Source: Puffinus mauretanicus (Eukaryota > Chordata > Aves > Procellariiformes > Procellariidae). From it: a stretch of DNA of 64,000 nt. Positions 24,843 through 40,276 of this stretch are shown piece by piece. The stretch lies in NCBI GenBank assembly GCA_023333565.1, contig JAJKFH010002198.1:744001-808000 (forward strand), read 5' to 3'. The position numbers and the translations under genes were made by a program. The notes under the pieces were generated by a model that saw only the letters and a program-made list of their open reading frames with translations, had not been told where the DNA came from and did not search any database. Each line of letters starts with the position of its first letter. The first letter of the stretch is position 1.

Positions 24843-27800
24843 CATATATATATCTCCTCTAGCCCCGGTGCAGACTCTGCCTGTTAATCCACCATCCCAG
24901 CATACTATCTTCTATCTTCTTAACCATTTTGCTTCAAGGCTGGTGTTTCCAGTCCATAGTCCATAGTCACTGATATTTCCCCTTCCTCCTACTGTACATC
25001 CCTGCTCTCCTTCTGCAAATTGAGACCTGCACCTCAAGTCCTTCAGCTACTTAAGGCACATCATACCTCAACAGCCCTGTGGGATGTGCATCACACTTAC
25101 CCTCTTCCTACATCTCGCCTACATCCTACAGCAAGGCAGTTTCTAAGCTTCTTGTATTATTGCAGAAGCAACCCTTCTAGCTCCTTAAAGGAGGTGGTTC
25201 AGAGCAATAGCAGCAATTATCACTGCAGTCATAAACAGTTTTAAAACTTCTGGTCCTTACAATGACTCTGATTCTCACATCATCCTGGCAGAGTATTTCT
25301 TATGCAGTGAAAGAAGCAAGAAGTTTGACTTATCCACATCAATGAGATGTGGGTTATTACTAAGTATAGAGTAATACCTTGTATATAGAGTAGCTGCAAT
25401 TTTGCAGCCCTTCCTGCTTCTCTGTGGAAGTGGTTTGCTGCCACTGCTCCATGGGGCTTTCATTGCCAATACCAGTAGAAGTTACAAACCCAAAAGGTGC
25501 TGTGATACACACATGTGGATCGCGCTCGCCCTGCTTGGACAACTCTGGTATGATGGCTGTTAAGCAGCAGTAGTAGAATTCACATTTTCATTTTCCCCTT
25601 TCGCAGACACATGAAGCAAGTGTGTCTTGCTTTCAAATATGCTGTCAGCTGCTGAGAGAAACGTGTTTCCTTCAGACAGATTAAAAGTTTGTTTGGAATT
25701 GGCATTATTTTATTTGTGTGTCATTTGCTTATGTAAAATTCTAACCAGGCAAAAAGCTCGCATTATTACTGGAAGCATTAACCATTTAAGAGTCATATGT
25801 ACGTATTTGAGTTCTGTCTTGCTTTTTAAAAGGTAGTCCTATAAACAAAAAAAAATTCCCATAATTTATAAAGCATTATGAATAATTGAAAAAAAAGAAA
25901 AAAAATTAAAAATCAGTAAAGAGATTGTTGGTATATATTGCCAAGCAGGAGCCACTGTAAGTTGTATTGATAAACAGCGATCTCTTATTTGTCAAAATTC
26001 TTTGAAAATGTTAGAAGTATATTATTATAAGAGTATAACAAAAATAGATAATTTGCATTTGTTCACACTTTGATTTCATTTTGTTCAGTATGCTGCTACC
26101 CCAGTTGTGCACTGGAAGGAGATTCAAGCCAAAATTTACAGATTCTGAGCTGAGACAGAACTCTACCAGAAAAGGATGACACATTCTCTCCTAATGTCCA
26201 GGTCAGACTCCTCTCTGCTTCTGTTCCTATTTTGTTTGCCTAGTGTCTGAGGGATCGTCCAATTTCATAAACTATTGTGAACAACTGTCTCTGGAAGCCA
26301 TCTCAGCTGAATGTCTCCGTGGATCTTCCTTGCTTCCAGGCAAAGCAATGTATAGTCATAGTACTTAAGCACCTTTTATGCACTAGCGTTTTCCTGTTGC
26401 ATCCAAAAATTTGTCCAGTATCCTAAAGCCAACCATTCAGAAGGAGCTAATGGTCCTGCTGAGGGCTGTGATTATAGGGACCATAGGAACCATGTGGTTC
26501 TGCCCACATGACATTGCAAATGAGCTACACAGCCATCAGACCTTGGTGCACCTCAGGAATCTGGAGCATGTGTCAAAAGCTGCTAGATCACTAGCCTTTC
26601 AGGATTCAGGCTGTTCTTTCTTGTTCCTTAGGCCTGGCCTAACTGAGCTTATATCTTTGCTTGGTCTTTGTTTTCCTACCTGGTTCATCCTTATTTTTTT
26701 TCCTGTCTCCCTGTTAATTTCACCACTGAACCATGCTCATTGTCTCCCTGATGGTCCCAGGACGGCTCTTATAACAGAAGGATATGCTGTTGGCTTGGGA
26801 GCCTCACTTCCAAACTGCCTGCTTGAGCTATTCAAACTCAAGGCTTTGTAGAATTAAAATATTTCTGGATGGTGTGGTGAGATTAAGATGACTGGCTTTG
26901 AACAAGAGCTATGCACCTATGTTGTCAGGTAGGCCATGAATCTTATGCAAGCATTAAACAGAAACTGCAGGCTCTTTGATAGTTAAAGACCTTTAGCTAC
27001 ATGAATCTGGATGACTATCTGATGTGGATATGGAGTGGGAGCTACAGGTCTGGAAGGAGTAGGTGGGATGAATTTTGGGGTGAAATGTATCTGCTAAATT
27101 CTTTTTGCTGCCTGAAAACTAAAGATGAACTGTGCTTTGAAGGTAGGGAGGTAACAAATAAAATAGTACACTTTTCAACACTTGGAAAAAAAGATTAATT
27201 ACTGGATACCCTGGAGCTATGCATGAAGTTGCTGGCTAAGTTTAATAATTTAAATTAGGAGGTTAGTGCAGCATTCATCTCACCCAACTTCAGATATTTA
27301 CAACATATGCTGTAGGCATATACACTTAAGCAAGTCACTTGAGGCTTCTCTTTCAGGTCAATAGGAGAAACAGAAAGTGATTTGTTAGGCCTATTATAGA
27401 CAGGCAGTTTAGAAAGAGAAGATTTACTCCCTATTTCTCCCACTAACCTTGAAAAGAGGCCTCAAGTGACCAGCTCAGCTCTTCATATCTGCTTTTGGTC
27501 AGACAAATCTCACCTTTAGGCTCCCTACAGAGTTAACCTTCACTAGGCAAATCAAAGGAGAAGCCTACTTTAAGCACTTTGAACTGTCCTCTTGGTCACT
27601 ACTGACCACAAAAGAAAACCAAGGACGACTAGATTTAGCATTTCAGTTAGATATTTACAAATTACACATAGTGAATTCCTCTGCCCTGATTTTCACTGTA
27701 TACATTAGTGACAATCTAAGAAGCAGGAATGTATTGCATACTAATTAAGTTGGTTGAACATGTAGATGCCGTTCACATTACTTATAACTAGAAAGGGCTG

Positions 27801-30800
27801 GATTCAAAAAACCTTAAAGAAACTATATAAATTGGCAGTGTGACAAGCAGAATTCAAGGAACAGGAACTCTGGATAGTATAGTTTAAAGATTAACATACC
27901 AAAATATAGATTTTATTACTAGTATTAATAACTTCAAAAAGAGTAGAGCAGCGGCTTAGATATTTTTTTAGATATTCTGTTTTCTCTTTAAATAGGTAAA
28001 ATTAACTCCAGTTCCAGAGTGAAGGAACTGCAGTGTGTTTCCTTTCATGTCTTTGGATGCTCATCATGTTTTTCTTAAGAAGGAAAAAAAAACTTCAGTT
28101 GTGTTACCAATAAGAAAATAAATGAAACCTTTTAGGATGTATACAAAAAATATTCCTCCCCACTCCCAGTGCTGAAAAGTAGTAAATGAGAGTTCAGTTA
28201 AAGAGAAAAAAAAAACAGATTATATGATCATGTGTAGCTTTAGAATTGACAAAAAATAGTGTAGAATGGGAAAAAAATGGTGCTTCATTTGATGTGATTC
28301 ATATGTGCTATAAGGTTGAATTGAATTTCAGGTAGTTAGAGATTGGCTTGAAATTAAGTGATATACACTGCTGATTAATAAGCACGTATGCAATACAAGA
28401 TGCCTAGGAAGACAATGGCCAAAAATAAGGAAGAACAAGAACATGATTTTAAGCATGAAAAATAGCAATGGGGCTGAAATGAATATTTAAACTCAGACAT
28501 TCCAAATCTAAGGATTGCTCCACTCTAATAGTTTCAGCTATCTTCCAGTTGTAATGCAAGTATCTTCCAAGACAACCCAAACCAGAGATCAACTGATTTA
28601 TTTTCTTATGTATACTTGTTATTTCAGATGTTCGTTCCTGGATGTAATACAAAGAAAGCATAGAAACCCCTGAAAAGATTCTGGAAATGGCATTTGAAAG
28701 CCATTTTGAGGGCTTCCAGAGCTATTGAACATTCCAGATGAATTAGGTTAAGATGCGATGCCCTCCATAGATCAGCAGTGAGTACACTAACTTCACTGCG
28801 AAGATGAGCCAACAAGTGTGCAACGAGTTGACCAATGTACCATGTTGAAAAATAGGATGGATCTTGGCATAGAAATTTGGACTGCTTCTAGTTTTCTCAC
28901 TGGTAAGTTGTACTATAGTATATCCTCAGTGTGCAAAAAGGAATTTTTAGTGCTATCTTTACAAAATTGACTCCTAATATATTGATATGCAACAGGGTTT
29001 GCACAAAAGCCCTTGTCTGGTGATTGTCAGTCAACCTAAATTAGTACTTCATTCTGTAAAGGAAATGTTACTACAGAAAGCACAGGAATTTTAAAAATTT
29101 TGGACTCAGCAGTTATTCTGGGAAGCGATCCCACTGCACTATGATAGTTTAGGAAGATGTAAAAGTATTCTGATTTAAAAAAAAAAATGCATGGATTCAG
29201 TCATTGTCAGTCTTGAAAATTTATATATGTGTTTGCTTCTGATGGTGTATTATGCTAGATAGCTACTAAGAGATTTTAAAGGTAAGAACAGTATGTGATA
29301 TCAGCAATCTGAAAATCCTTATATTTTGGGAAGGCTGAAGGTACAGAATGTCACAAACTCCCTATGTAGCTGGGAACATCTTTCTTATCTCTGAGGTCAG
29401 CTAAGGTTGTGCACAGACTTTGTTGTGCACTGATGTTTGTTTTTGTTTAGATGTAAGGATTTAAGTGGAAAGATACTCATTAGAATGTGATATTGATATT
29501 TTAAGGTTTGGTAGATTTTTAGTGGAAAATTATTAAGATGAGAGAAGTGGTAAATGCCCTACCTCTCTTTGAGATGTGAAAAGGAATTGTATAAGGAGTA
29601 CCATGGAAAAGGGAAATCTAAGCTTATGGTGAATACAGTAGAAAATTTCTGTAATCTGCTCTGCTGGATATACAGAAATAAATGCCCTTGATAAAGACCT
29701 CCATTTCTGTGGATTTAGAGGTGCTCTGAGAAGGTCAAAGTCATCATCCTGAACTTGAACTTGTCAAAGAAGATAAAAGCTCTCAAGTCTATAATGAGAT
29801 TGAAGCTTTGATTGATGTCCTTTGGCAATAGCTCACAGGAATCATGATTTTATAATGCTACAGAATAATCTTTGTTGCAGTCAGTCATACAGAGGTGATG
29901 AAACTAGGGTATGCTCATATTCCCTTGATGCTTTGAATTGTCTTCTTATTCTACTGGCTGTAGAGTCTTCTAGACTAAATGAGTTGCATAAATTAGATAG
30001 AATATAAGGAAGGACAGGGTTTTCTCCCTGCAAAAAGGCCTTTGAACTGAATCAGGCTAAATCTAGGTCAGTGCCTGAAAAGAATCTGTCGGCACTCCAG
30101 ATGATAGCTTCTAGTAGTTAACAGCAATAAGTGTAAAAGCTTGACCTACAAATCCACAGCTCAGCTTCCAGCTGTGACCATGGTGAAAGCACTTACAGGC
30201 TGCAGCTACTTTTTGATGGATCCATTTTGATCACACTCTGCAGATGGAAAATGTCACATAGGTGCTGCCTTTTCCTGAAGCTTGATCCAAAGGGTTTTTA
30301 AAGGAGCCTTCCAGCTCAGAGCGGGTGGCTTCTGTGACCTGCATCATCTGAATAGTTCACCTGTCCCTCAGCATTTTCCAGTGAGAAGGTAGCTTGAACT
30401 GATATAATTTGATAAATTTGTTTCAAATTACCTCTGCTGTTCTCTACATATTTTCTAAAATAGGTGATTCAACAAGCTTAACGGACACTTTCCCTTTTAC
30501 CCTCTAAAGCATGTTTATTGCAATTATGATTTGTATAAACATTTTTAGCATATACCTATTTTACAACATTAATTACAATCAGTTACAATTATCCAATTTA
30601 TTTTCTTTTTAAGGACAAGTATAAAAAAGAAAATTTGTTTCTTTAGAGTAAAAGTTGATTTAATCTTTTACTCATTCATAATTATCCTATTATATGTATC
30701 AGATTTTTCTGCTTTCTATATATTAATAATATTCATAGAATTAAAAGTCAAAGAAATATTTGAAATGTCTCTTTGACCTTTTAAATAATATTAATATAGA

Positions 30801-31108
30801 ATTCCTGAAAGTGATTGCTACATCTGACTTTAAAAGCTCCATTTGCATGCATCTTTTAGAAGGACATCAATCTTAACTGCAGGTGATGAAGAATTTGTCA
30901 TGTTCCATGATGATCACCCTCACTGTCTCACTATTAAATACAGTGTCATTTTTCCAGTTTGAACTCCGCTAACTTCAGATTTCAGTTGTTGATTCAAATT
31001 CTGGTTATCTGTAAAATCCCTTCATCCTCTTCTTGACCTCATGAGCTTGACACTTTCTTAGGTGAGAGCAGTTGAAGGAAACAAAAGTCCGTTGAAACCT
31101 AATAGCGT

Positions 31109-31131
31109 CAAATCACCGAATAGGTGATTTG
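31109..31131. repeat. 9-bp inverted repeat with 5-nt loop
   Basis: CAAATCACC (31,109-31,117) and GGTGATTTG (31,123-31,131) are exact complements separated by GAATA. No T-run or gene context suggests a terminator or known RNA. Confidence 0.6.
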
Positions 31132-34100
31132 GTGAAAAATCTTCCTAAACATCCCTTTTTTGTCAGTTAGTCTCAATCCAAAATGAAGCCTCTTCCTTCC
31201 CCCTAGGAACAGCAACAAAGGTGTTCATAGTTCTTGGCAAACCCAACGTTTTTTCCCCACGTTATTTGTGTAGTTTTGAGGCCATGGAAAATTGTTTATC
31301 CCATTGCCATTTAATTCTTCCTCTCATGGGGATAGATACAATATAGAGTGAAATTTATTCTCTGCCACAAAAACATTATTTAACTGTCTTAGACGAACAA
31401 AAGTGTTAGAGTTGTACATCTTATGTGGATGTTCAACTGTTCAAAATCAGATCCTAAATTACAAAATCCAAATGACTATTATTTTTCTACATCTAAACTC
31501 CATTTGAAAATAATCTCAAACAATTGACCATTTATACTCACATACCCAATGTGTGGGACGTGAAATTTTATTTCAGCATTTTAAAGTATTTGAAGCCCAT
31601 CTATTTAAAAAAACAAAAAGCAGAAAGATAGCAATTATGTCCTACTATTCAAAAAACTGTCAGTTACACCACATGAACATTTTATCATTTGGTAAAGGCC
31701 ATGTGATAGTAGCAACTTTCTGTTACTGTACTAACACAGACAAAGAGCTGATAGTTTGTTGATGAGCATTTATCTAACTCCTAAATTCTTTTGGAATAAA
31801 GATGAATATAGAAAGAGTGTCTTGCCATAACATACTGAATTCTGTGGTGCCTACAGAGAAGCTGAGGGTAGGTAGCTTATCTGCCCTCAATTAAGATATA
31901 ACTGTTCCAAGGGAAAATTGAATGGGTCTGAATGGGGTTTACTTCAAGAAAAAAATAAGTACAGAAAGATATTCCACCTTCAGCAAGAGTGATTAAAAAG
32001 AGCATGACGGGAAATGAGATGTTTGTATGTCAGCATTCATATTTCAGTTCTGGGATTTTCAGAGAATCAAGACAGATCCTTTTAAACTAGATGACTTGAA
32101 TGGAGCATGTCTTCTCCAGTCTCTTGATTATGCATCCCAGAAGGCCAAAATCTGTGTGGCTCTGACTCCTTGCTTTGGAGCATGCTTCAGGTTGTTAGTT
32201 GGTTTACACTGGTTTTGCCTTTAAAACTAACTTTAGGTAGTTACCAGCTTGATATATTAGCAGAACTATCTCCTTTCAGAAGAATTTGGAGAATTTCTAC
32301 TTTTTTGTTATATCAGCTCCCTTGGTGAAACTGTAGTAAAGCCATTCTGGGGGTGGGGAACAACCTCCTATTTTTCATTTCAGATAGATATAGATATTTA
32401 TAATAGGCATGTCTAAATATAAGCTACTGTGCAGTAATGAATGTCTTTACGCAGCTGAGCATCACTTACTTAGCTTAGTTCTCTAATTCTTATGCTTGTC
32501 CTTTAACTGATGATGCAGCCTTGATGAATTCAGCTGTTCTTGTTAAGCCACTTCAGGATGAAAAAGGAAACAAAAGCAGCATTGTTTTGACTTTACATTA
32601 CCCATATCTAGTGCACGTTGGTTTGGATGTCACTTCCCAAACACTACCTTTCTATACAAGTGCACATTTGTAAACCATTGCATCTCATTTGATCATGGAT
32701 TAGATAATCAAGGCAAGACAGACAAGGCAAGAGCTGAAGTGTGGAGGAAGTGTCTTACAGAATGAGAAGTTGGAAACTCACTGAAAGACTCCTCATGGAC
32801 AAGGAGTCCACAAAGGACAAAGTAATTTCAGAGTCGCAAGGTAAGGAAACATGCTGTCTCACCTAAATTACACTATTGCTGTATGACTATGGCTTTTTTT
32901 TTCTTCTTTCTCATTTAGAAATTCTCATATACCATTTACATACACATACACACACGCACACAGACTCCTCACAGTCTTTTTTTTTTTAACTGAAAAATAA
33001 TTTCAAAGAAATAATTATCAATGAAAATGGTATACCAATATGAGATTTTCAGAACTCCCTTCCAGTGTATAACAAGAACGAATTCAAACACATGTTATCT
33101 TTTGATGACTTCCTTCTGGTTGTCTCTTGATAACTTTGGTAAGAGTGAAATGCAACAGTGATGCTACAGGATGAAAACAGAGAAAGAAAAAATATTGTAG
33201 ATGACAACCTAAGAAACAGTCTCAAGACCAGCGGAGAAATGGTCTCAGAAGACAGTATATCAGATATTATCCTGATGCTGTACCTGAGCATAACCAAAAG
33301 ACCAATAAGGTAATATGCATAATATTTTTTGAGCATGTCTTAATGTAGTAATAAGAGAACCTTAATTCTCTGCTTTCTCCCTGCCAAGCCTCTGTTTTTG
33401 AAAACTGCCCTCAAATTTACTTTTGCTCCTGCATACTCTGCAGCACTCTTTTACACTTCAATTTCCCTTGTACGCTCTAAAAGCAATGAGAGGAAGAGAA
33501 TGAAGGCACTCTTTTTATTACTTGTTTTGGAAGGAGCTGCAGAAATATACTACTTTTCTTCTTTTCTTCTTTCTAGCCTTCTGGCCATACTCAAATTTAC
33601 AACTGCAATATTGAATAGATTTCTTTTGAGGATTAAATACTACAGCTGAGGTGACTTTTCAGATTAAAATGCCTCTTCTTTCTCTGACAACTTTAGTCTT
33701 TGAAATAAATTGTAATATTTGGTTTTTCTCCATTTGTGGTATTGTATCCCAGATTAATACATATTCTGAAGTTACTGCTACGAAGGGACTTGCTACTGAT
33801 CAGAAATGAAACACACTGATTGTAAATGCAATGAGTGTCAATAGAAGATTACGGAGTATAAGTTTTTGTAAGCCTCATTTCTACTTCTGTACAGTACTGC
33901 TGGTGGTCATCTCAGATGGGTATACAAAGCAAATTCAGGTTGTTGTCCACATAATAGAAAATAAAATACACTGATAAAATCTTTCCTTTGTCAAAGAGCA
34001 GACCAGATTATGTTGACTCAGACACTTATATTAATTCTTATGCATGCTTAGAAGATACTGGGCAAACAATGAAAATCCATTACCTATGGGGCATTGTTAA

Positions 34101-37100
34101 TTGTGGTAGAGAACACTTCTATATTAATTAGTTTGAGGCAAGGAAAAATATATTAACAATACTCTGTAAGAGATTAATTTATGATGGCAGCTTAGTACTT
34201 GCAGCTTAAATAATGGTGCACATCTTTGTTGCAACCATGTCAAAATAATAACATTATACTATGGATAAAAACAGATGTAATATGTTTTGACCTTTATTTC
34301 TGAGAGAAGTGTTAGTATTAACTTTCAGTAGTATCAGTCTATAGGAACTCACATCAGTTAGACTGATTAATGTAAATTCTTTCAAGCTATTTCTCCTGAC
34401 CCTAGGATCATGGAGCAGTTCAGTGTAGCAATAGCAAAATTTTTTTACATGGATTTGTATTGGTTTACGTGTTTCCTGAATGTATTTTAAAAGAATTCCT
34501 AATGTTTTTATTTATTCTTCTGGTAATAGTGGCAATCCCAAAACCTGTGTTATGACAAATGTGCTAAATTTTTTTTGGCCACATAAGGACAAAGAACTAC
34601 CTGGGAAGCTTGCACAGCTTTTCCCAAGTGCCCAAATGCCTCTCTCAGCTATGAACCATGTTGGTTTTCCCGACTTTCTTTGATTAAATAGATTGCAGAA
34701 AGACAAAGAATACTCTTGAACTGTTTCTGTACCTGTACACTGAGGGTAACTGGAGTCCAGAGTAAGCAATTAATAGACTTTAGAGTTACTAGGCTGCTTA
34801 TTTCCCTTGTGTAGAGAGAAGATGTAGAAATACTCTTGCCTGAATGCAAAATCTAGCCCATTACAGAATCTTACAAAGTAGCAATGTCCACAGAAACAGC
34901 AAGAAACCTCCCACTTAATCCCCAAACTGATTCATTATGTATCGTTTTGCTCTGTATGGCATTACTAGATCGATGGGGCTGCTGGCATTAATACAAAGAG
35001 CAGCTTGGATTTTTTTCTGAATTTACTCCAATATGACTTAAGCCTGATAAAGAATTCATATGCCCTGTGGAGTTTGGAAAGATTGCTAGGTTACTGAGCA
35101 GAGGTGAAGTAGTAGTCAAACCTGTGTCAAGAAAACAGGAACATCTCACTGTTAATGCATTGTCAGCAGCAATAACTTTTTTTGCTATGTGTCTGCAACA
35201 CTTCTGGGTTTACATGAGATGAAAATTAAAATATGCACATTTTTTTTACTCCAGATATTATTAATATTTGTCTACTTGATATGAAAATGCACATATATAA
35301 TGCTTCTGGGTCATCAAAGTAATTCTTTTTGACTGATTGTTATAATTACAACTGATACTTTGGTCATGAATTCTAAAAATTGTGGGGAGATAAATTCAAG
35401 GACCAGAACGTTGGTGTTCATTAATTTCTCTTGTTTAAATACAGGGTTGAAGTGCTGAGACAGAGCCTTCCCTCCTAACCAAAGTGATGACTAATACCGC
35501 CAATGTTGTGGCCACTACTTATTACTGAGGAGAAACCCCAGCAGTATCAGATAATAATTATATGCTGTACCTTGTCTGGATAAAGCACTTTAAAAAATGT
35601 ATTTCACACTACTGCTCAAACATAGGTGCCAGTCTGTTACTGATGCTTTTGTATTCTACAGCTTGCATGCTTTTCCTGCCCAAAGGCACAATTTTTCTGT
35701 TTGAAGTGGTCTGTGCCTTCCATCGTGTTGTCTCTTTTGCAGCCAGCAGTCCAAAAAGTTGGACACTAGAACTGCACTTAACTAAGGGTGCCTTTTAGGG
35801 TATTCTTGAAGATCTGTCTTGTACAACTACAGTTCTTACTCCCTCATTTCCAGCTTGTGATAATGCCCTGAGGCTTGACTTGTGATGATGATACCATAAG
35901 GCTTTGAAAAAATGAAAGTAACATTGCAATATATACTGAGATATTTTATAAACAAGGATGAGCCTCAGAACAAGAGCCTGTTGTAATTGACCATAGAGGA
36001 CAGAAGCAGTGAGGAAAATGGCATGTTGCCCTGATGTTCTGGGGTCTTGTTGGTTTATTTGTTTTGCATTCATTTTTATTGCTCCAGAAGAAAACAGCAA
36101 TATCGGAAAAAATCAGAGCTCTGCAATTTGTATTCAGCTGCAAACAAATTTGCTTTCCTTTACTAAAAATGTATAAGCATCTGCATACATAATCACCAGA
36201 ATGTAAGAGAGAAAAAAAGTTTCTCACTGACAGAAACTCTCTTTACCTCACTGTTGATGGTTTCATTTTCAGAAAACCTGTTCCAGCATCATTTGAAACA
36301 TGCTCTTTTCTCTTGGTCAAGAGAAACAAGGGATTAATTTTACTGTGAAAGATGGGTTTATGTGCTGATTATGTCCAGCTCTAATTGGATATCAGGCAAA
36401 GGACTTTAAGAAACAAGGCTATCACAAAATGCATGTTCAAATAGCTCAGTTCAGCATTTTGCATAAAATCTATCCAAGAAATAATGTGCTATAGCTTCAG
36501 AGTTCCCTTTTTTCTGTGAATCCAAGAACAAACTTCAGTGCTAGTGGCATTTCTGAGTGCCATAGAAACCCCCAGACAGTAAGACTGAGGATCTGCTCTT
36601 TGAAGCATCTATAGTGGTTGGTTTTGAGCTTGCTACGTAGCTGCTATGGTCTCAGGTATGCAAAGCTCTGTGGTAAACTAGGATGATCATCACCGGTCAG
36701 GGAGAAGTTAGGGAAAATACCAAAGAATTATCCATGACCTTTCTAACGTAGATGTTTGCTGTGCTGGAGTCACCTGATACGGAAGAATCCTCAGTATTTC
36801 TACTGACTAGGAGAAACCAACCTGCTTTTCGAGTGTGTTTTATAAAAGTTGAATAATAATTATTAATGAGAAAGGAGAAATCATTTAGCATTTAGTTCCT
36901 GAGGTACATAGAAAATGCTCTGTAACTGTGCATAATTTCTAATATACAACAATTTATAAGGTAGCAGTTCACTAAACTGGCCTTAGCTTTAATAACATGC
37001 GCAGGCAATTATATCACATCATAAGAATTCCAGCTTCTTCTCATTTTCTGTTGTTAATTCCTCATAAGCCTCACAAGTGAGCAATGAAATCAGGTTTATT

Positions 37101-40100
37101 ACAAATTGGTGGTAAAGTGCAAGCCTGTAAAGAAATTGTTGAAGAACCTCAGTACTGTTAGCATCCTAAACTAACTAATATACCACTTTAGTGAATATTT
37201 TCCTACCATCTTTTTTCATCTGGCAGGAGAAATGCATAAAAACCTATTGAGATGTAGTACACGATGCATGAAAGAAATACCAAGAATACATTCATTGGCA
37301 TTTTAATTCAACCAAGTTTATGAGGCTAGTATTACTGAATAATTAACTTGAATATAGCTTAGTAATATTATTTTAGCTAGTTGGAGTGGCTATTGAGCTT
37401 TACCCAGTCCCATATAGAATAGAAAAAAAACAGAAATACCTTTGCAAATTACTTTTCCATAATCACTTCAGCTGTGGGGTTTTTTTTGACTGGGGAACTA
37501 AAACTGTTGCCTGTGCAATAGTAGGTACAGATGCATTATGCATGCTGTGATGGTGATGGAGGGGAACACAAGGGACTGTATAAACCTTTCAGTGCCGTGT
37601 GACCAGAAACATATATATGGGACAATGATAATGTGGAGGCTATGGACATGTCAGCAATCCCTGCTTCCATCACTTCTTCAGCACATCTTCTGTAAGTGTG
37701 AGAAATGTTTTAATTTTTATATATTTAGAAATATCACTGTGAGTTAGAGTTATAATTTGTCCATCATAGGAGGTGATGGAGCAATTGCAGTTTTCATGGT
37801 TCTCTCAAAAGCACTATTCTTTCCCTATAGCTAGAGATGTCCTCACTTCATCAAGTGTTAAATCAACTATGCTGGATGGAAAATGGCAGGAAGAGAGGGG
37901 AGAGTTAACTTTGTATGTTCCCTGTTGATTAATCTTGGGGGAGGCAAATTTTTTTTTTGTATCTCTCTTTGGAATTGTACGGATTAAATCATGATGCTGC
38001 CCAGAAGTTCAAAGAAAATATAGGCATATTCTTTCAGAAAATTAAGAGCTGTGATTAGCAGAATGCAAAATAGTTTGTAAAATGTTCATGTTAAACTACC
38101 TTCAGTTTAAATAATGAATATTTCTGACAATTTTTTATTGCATATGTTACTTTCTGACGATATGAAAAGTATTTGACATTCAAAAATCACATCTTCAAAG
38201 ACTTTGAGGACAATACAGAGAGGCAGTAAGTGCCTGTTTGTACTGATCTCCATAAAAATAGAATTGTGCTCCACTCCATACGGGAGGTCTTCCCCTTGTG
38301 AACTGGGAGAGAATACTGTTAATCAAATATGAAAAAAAATCTGGAGTTTGATACAGAATAAGATTGCATCATTTTCTCCCATTTTTTTCCGCCCAGCAAA
38401 ATTTATAGTCCTGTGCAATCTCAGGGAAAGACAGTTAAGAAAATTTGGGGTTAAAATCTCAACCTCTCTGAGTTGCTGTTATTGAAAATGTAATTTTAAT
38501 TTGTATATCAGGAACCAGGAGTAGACAAAAGAGACTTTTCACCCAGAAAAAGAAATTGCTTAGAACTTAGAGTCATTCCAACTAACATGTAATTGTGCAT
38601 TTATATTATAAAACTATCTAGGCGTTTCTTGAACTACAGTGTAGTGTGATTATTAGTCATTGATCATCAATACTAGCTAATAGACCACCTATTTAAATGT
38701 CATTTTTGTGGAATTTATTAAGCATGAAAAGAATAACATTTCTAACACACAGAAAGTCACTGAAGAAAACTGCAAAGAAACATCTGCACCTTTTTGATTT
38801 CATTATGATTGTGAATTACATTTTAATTGCTTGAATAGGAATTTCATTTATTTCAGACCAGACATAATCACTTACATTATTACAAGTTCTGACTATTTAG
38901 GAAGTGGAGAGAAGCTCAACTTCTGCAGAAAAAAATTTCCCCTTTCTGACTGTATATTGAATGAAGATGAATGAAGAGAGGAAGGGGAAAGTACTGCCTT
39001 GATTTGCAAGATTGTCAGCAACCTATCATTTCTGCAGAAAATTCTCACTTACTTTGAGCTTTTGCCCCCTTTTGTCCTGTGAAGCTATGTCCTACTTCCT
39101 CTTATGAGTCTTCAGGGCACCAAAAGGCACCAGAAATGAGACAGGAGCTTGGATGTACCTGGTAAGACCAGTGTGTTAAAATTAATGGGATCCACAGAGA
39201 GGAAAGTGCCATAGGCAGCAATGGGAACAAAAGGCCATTTGCCTTCCTTTTGCAGGAAGAAAAGCTCAGCAGCATAAAAAACGCTGCTGCTTTTCTTTAT
39301 ATCCTTCTTTCTTTTTTCTTTCTTGGTCCCTCTCCTGTGTGGGAGGCCCAATGGCCAACAGGCAGAATGTTGTTCCAAAGTACAGAAGACACACCAGGAG
39401 TTCAAGGAGAATGCTTAGTCCATGCATAGTTGGAAGCCCATCTATATTACTACAAGGAGTTGTTGCAGATGGCTTTTTTTTTTCCATTGCTGCAGAAGAG
39501 TCTCTCTCTCCTACAAAAACGCCTTCTTTATGTCACATCTGTTTACTTCGGTCAGGTAAAAAGAAAAAAAAACAAACAGAAACAACACCAAAACATAGCT
39601 TGACTCTTAGTAAGCAGCAGAGTATATGATAGTATATGATTTACCTCCTGTGAAAACAAAGAAACTAAAACCCAGAGGAAACTGCCTCAGAATTGCTGAG
39701 CACCACACAGCTGTAGTTATCTGGGGAAATTTCTAGCATAGTACTGACTGAAAATCTTCTTGCAATTTAACAGAAACCCATGCACCCACAATTATTTCAT
39801 ACGATCCATGTGCATTTAATGATGTACCAGCAACCACTGAGGTAGTCATGTGTACAATGTAATACTGCACGTTCTCGTTCTTGCCCTTCATTTGTGAAAG
39901 TCAAACACACTCTCACAGACTTTCCCTTTCAATACCACATAAATAGATCACTTAAGCTCCTTGCATTCACTCCCTTGTTTCCACATTTGTGTCAGCTTTC
40001 TCACTGGGAATATAGAGGGTAGACAGAACCACAATATATAGTGCTATTTTTCTATATATAGGAGAGACAAGCATATAATGCAGTTACTGCTCCTATCTTC

Positions 40101-40171
40101 TGGGCTACTAAGGAATCCTCTCTGCTCTTTGTACTTGTCTAGAAACATAGAAGAGTCCAACAAATCCATGC

Positions 40172-40276
40172 TTCCTTGCCTTGCCCCCCCTTCTCCCCCC
40201 TTTCTCTCCCCTCCCCTCCCCTCCTTTTCCCTCCCTTGCCTTGAGTTGCGTTGCGTTGCCTTCCCTTCCCTTCCTC
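40172..40276. repeat. Pyrimidine-rich tract with long C runs and GTTGC/TTCCC units
   Basis: Roughly 100 bp of almost pure C/T on the plus strand, containing C runs of 7, 6, 4, 4 and 4 between 40,184 and 40,221. It continues into short tandem GTTGC and TTCCC pentamers. The minus strand therefore has several closely spaced G runs, a quadruplex-capable arrangement. The open frames across it (such as an RGGEGGARQG-like peptide) are low-complexity artefacts. Confidence 0.85.

Noticed and set aside
26411..26851. 146-codon plus-strand open frame with a hydrophobic centre
   Set aside because: No recognisable family, no start context, promoter or exon structure. Length is within chance for 64 kb in six frames.
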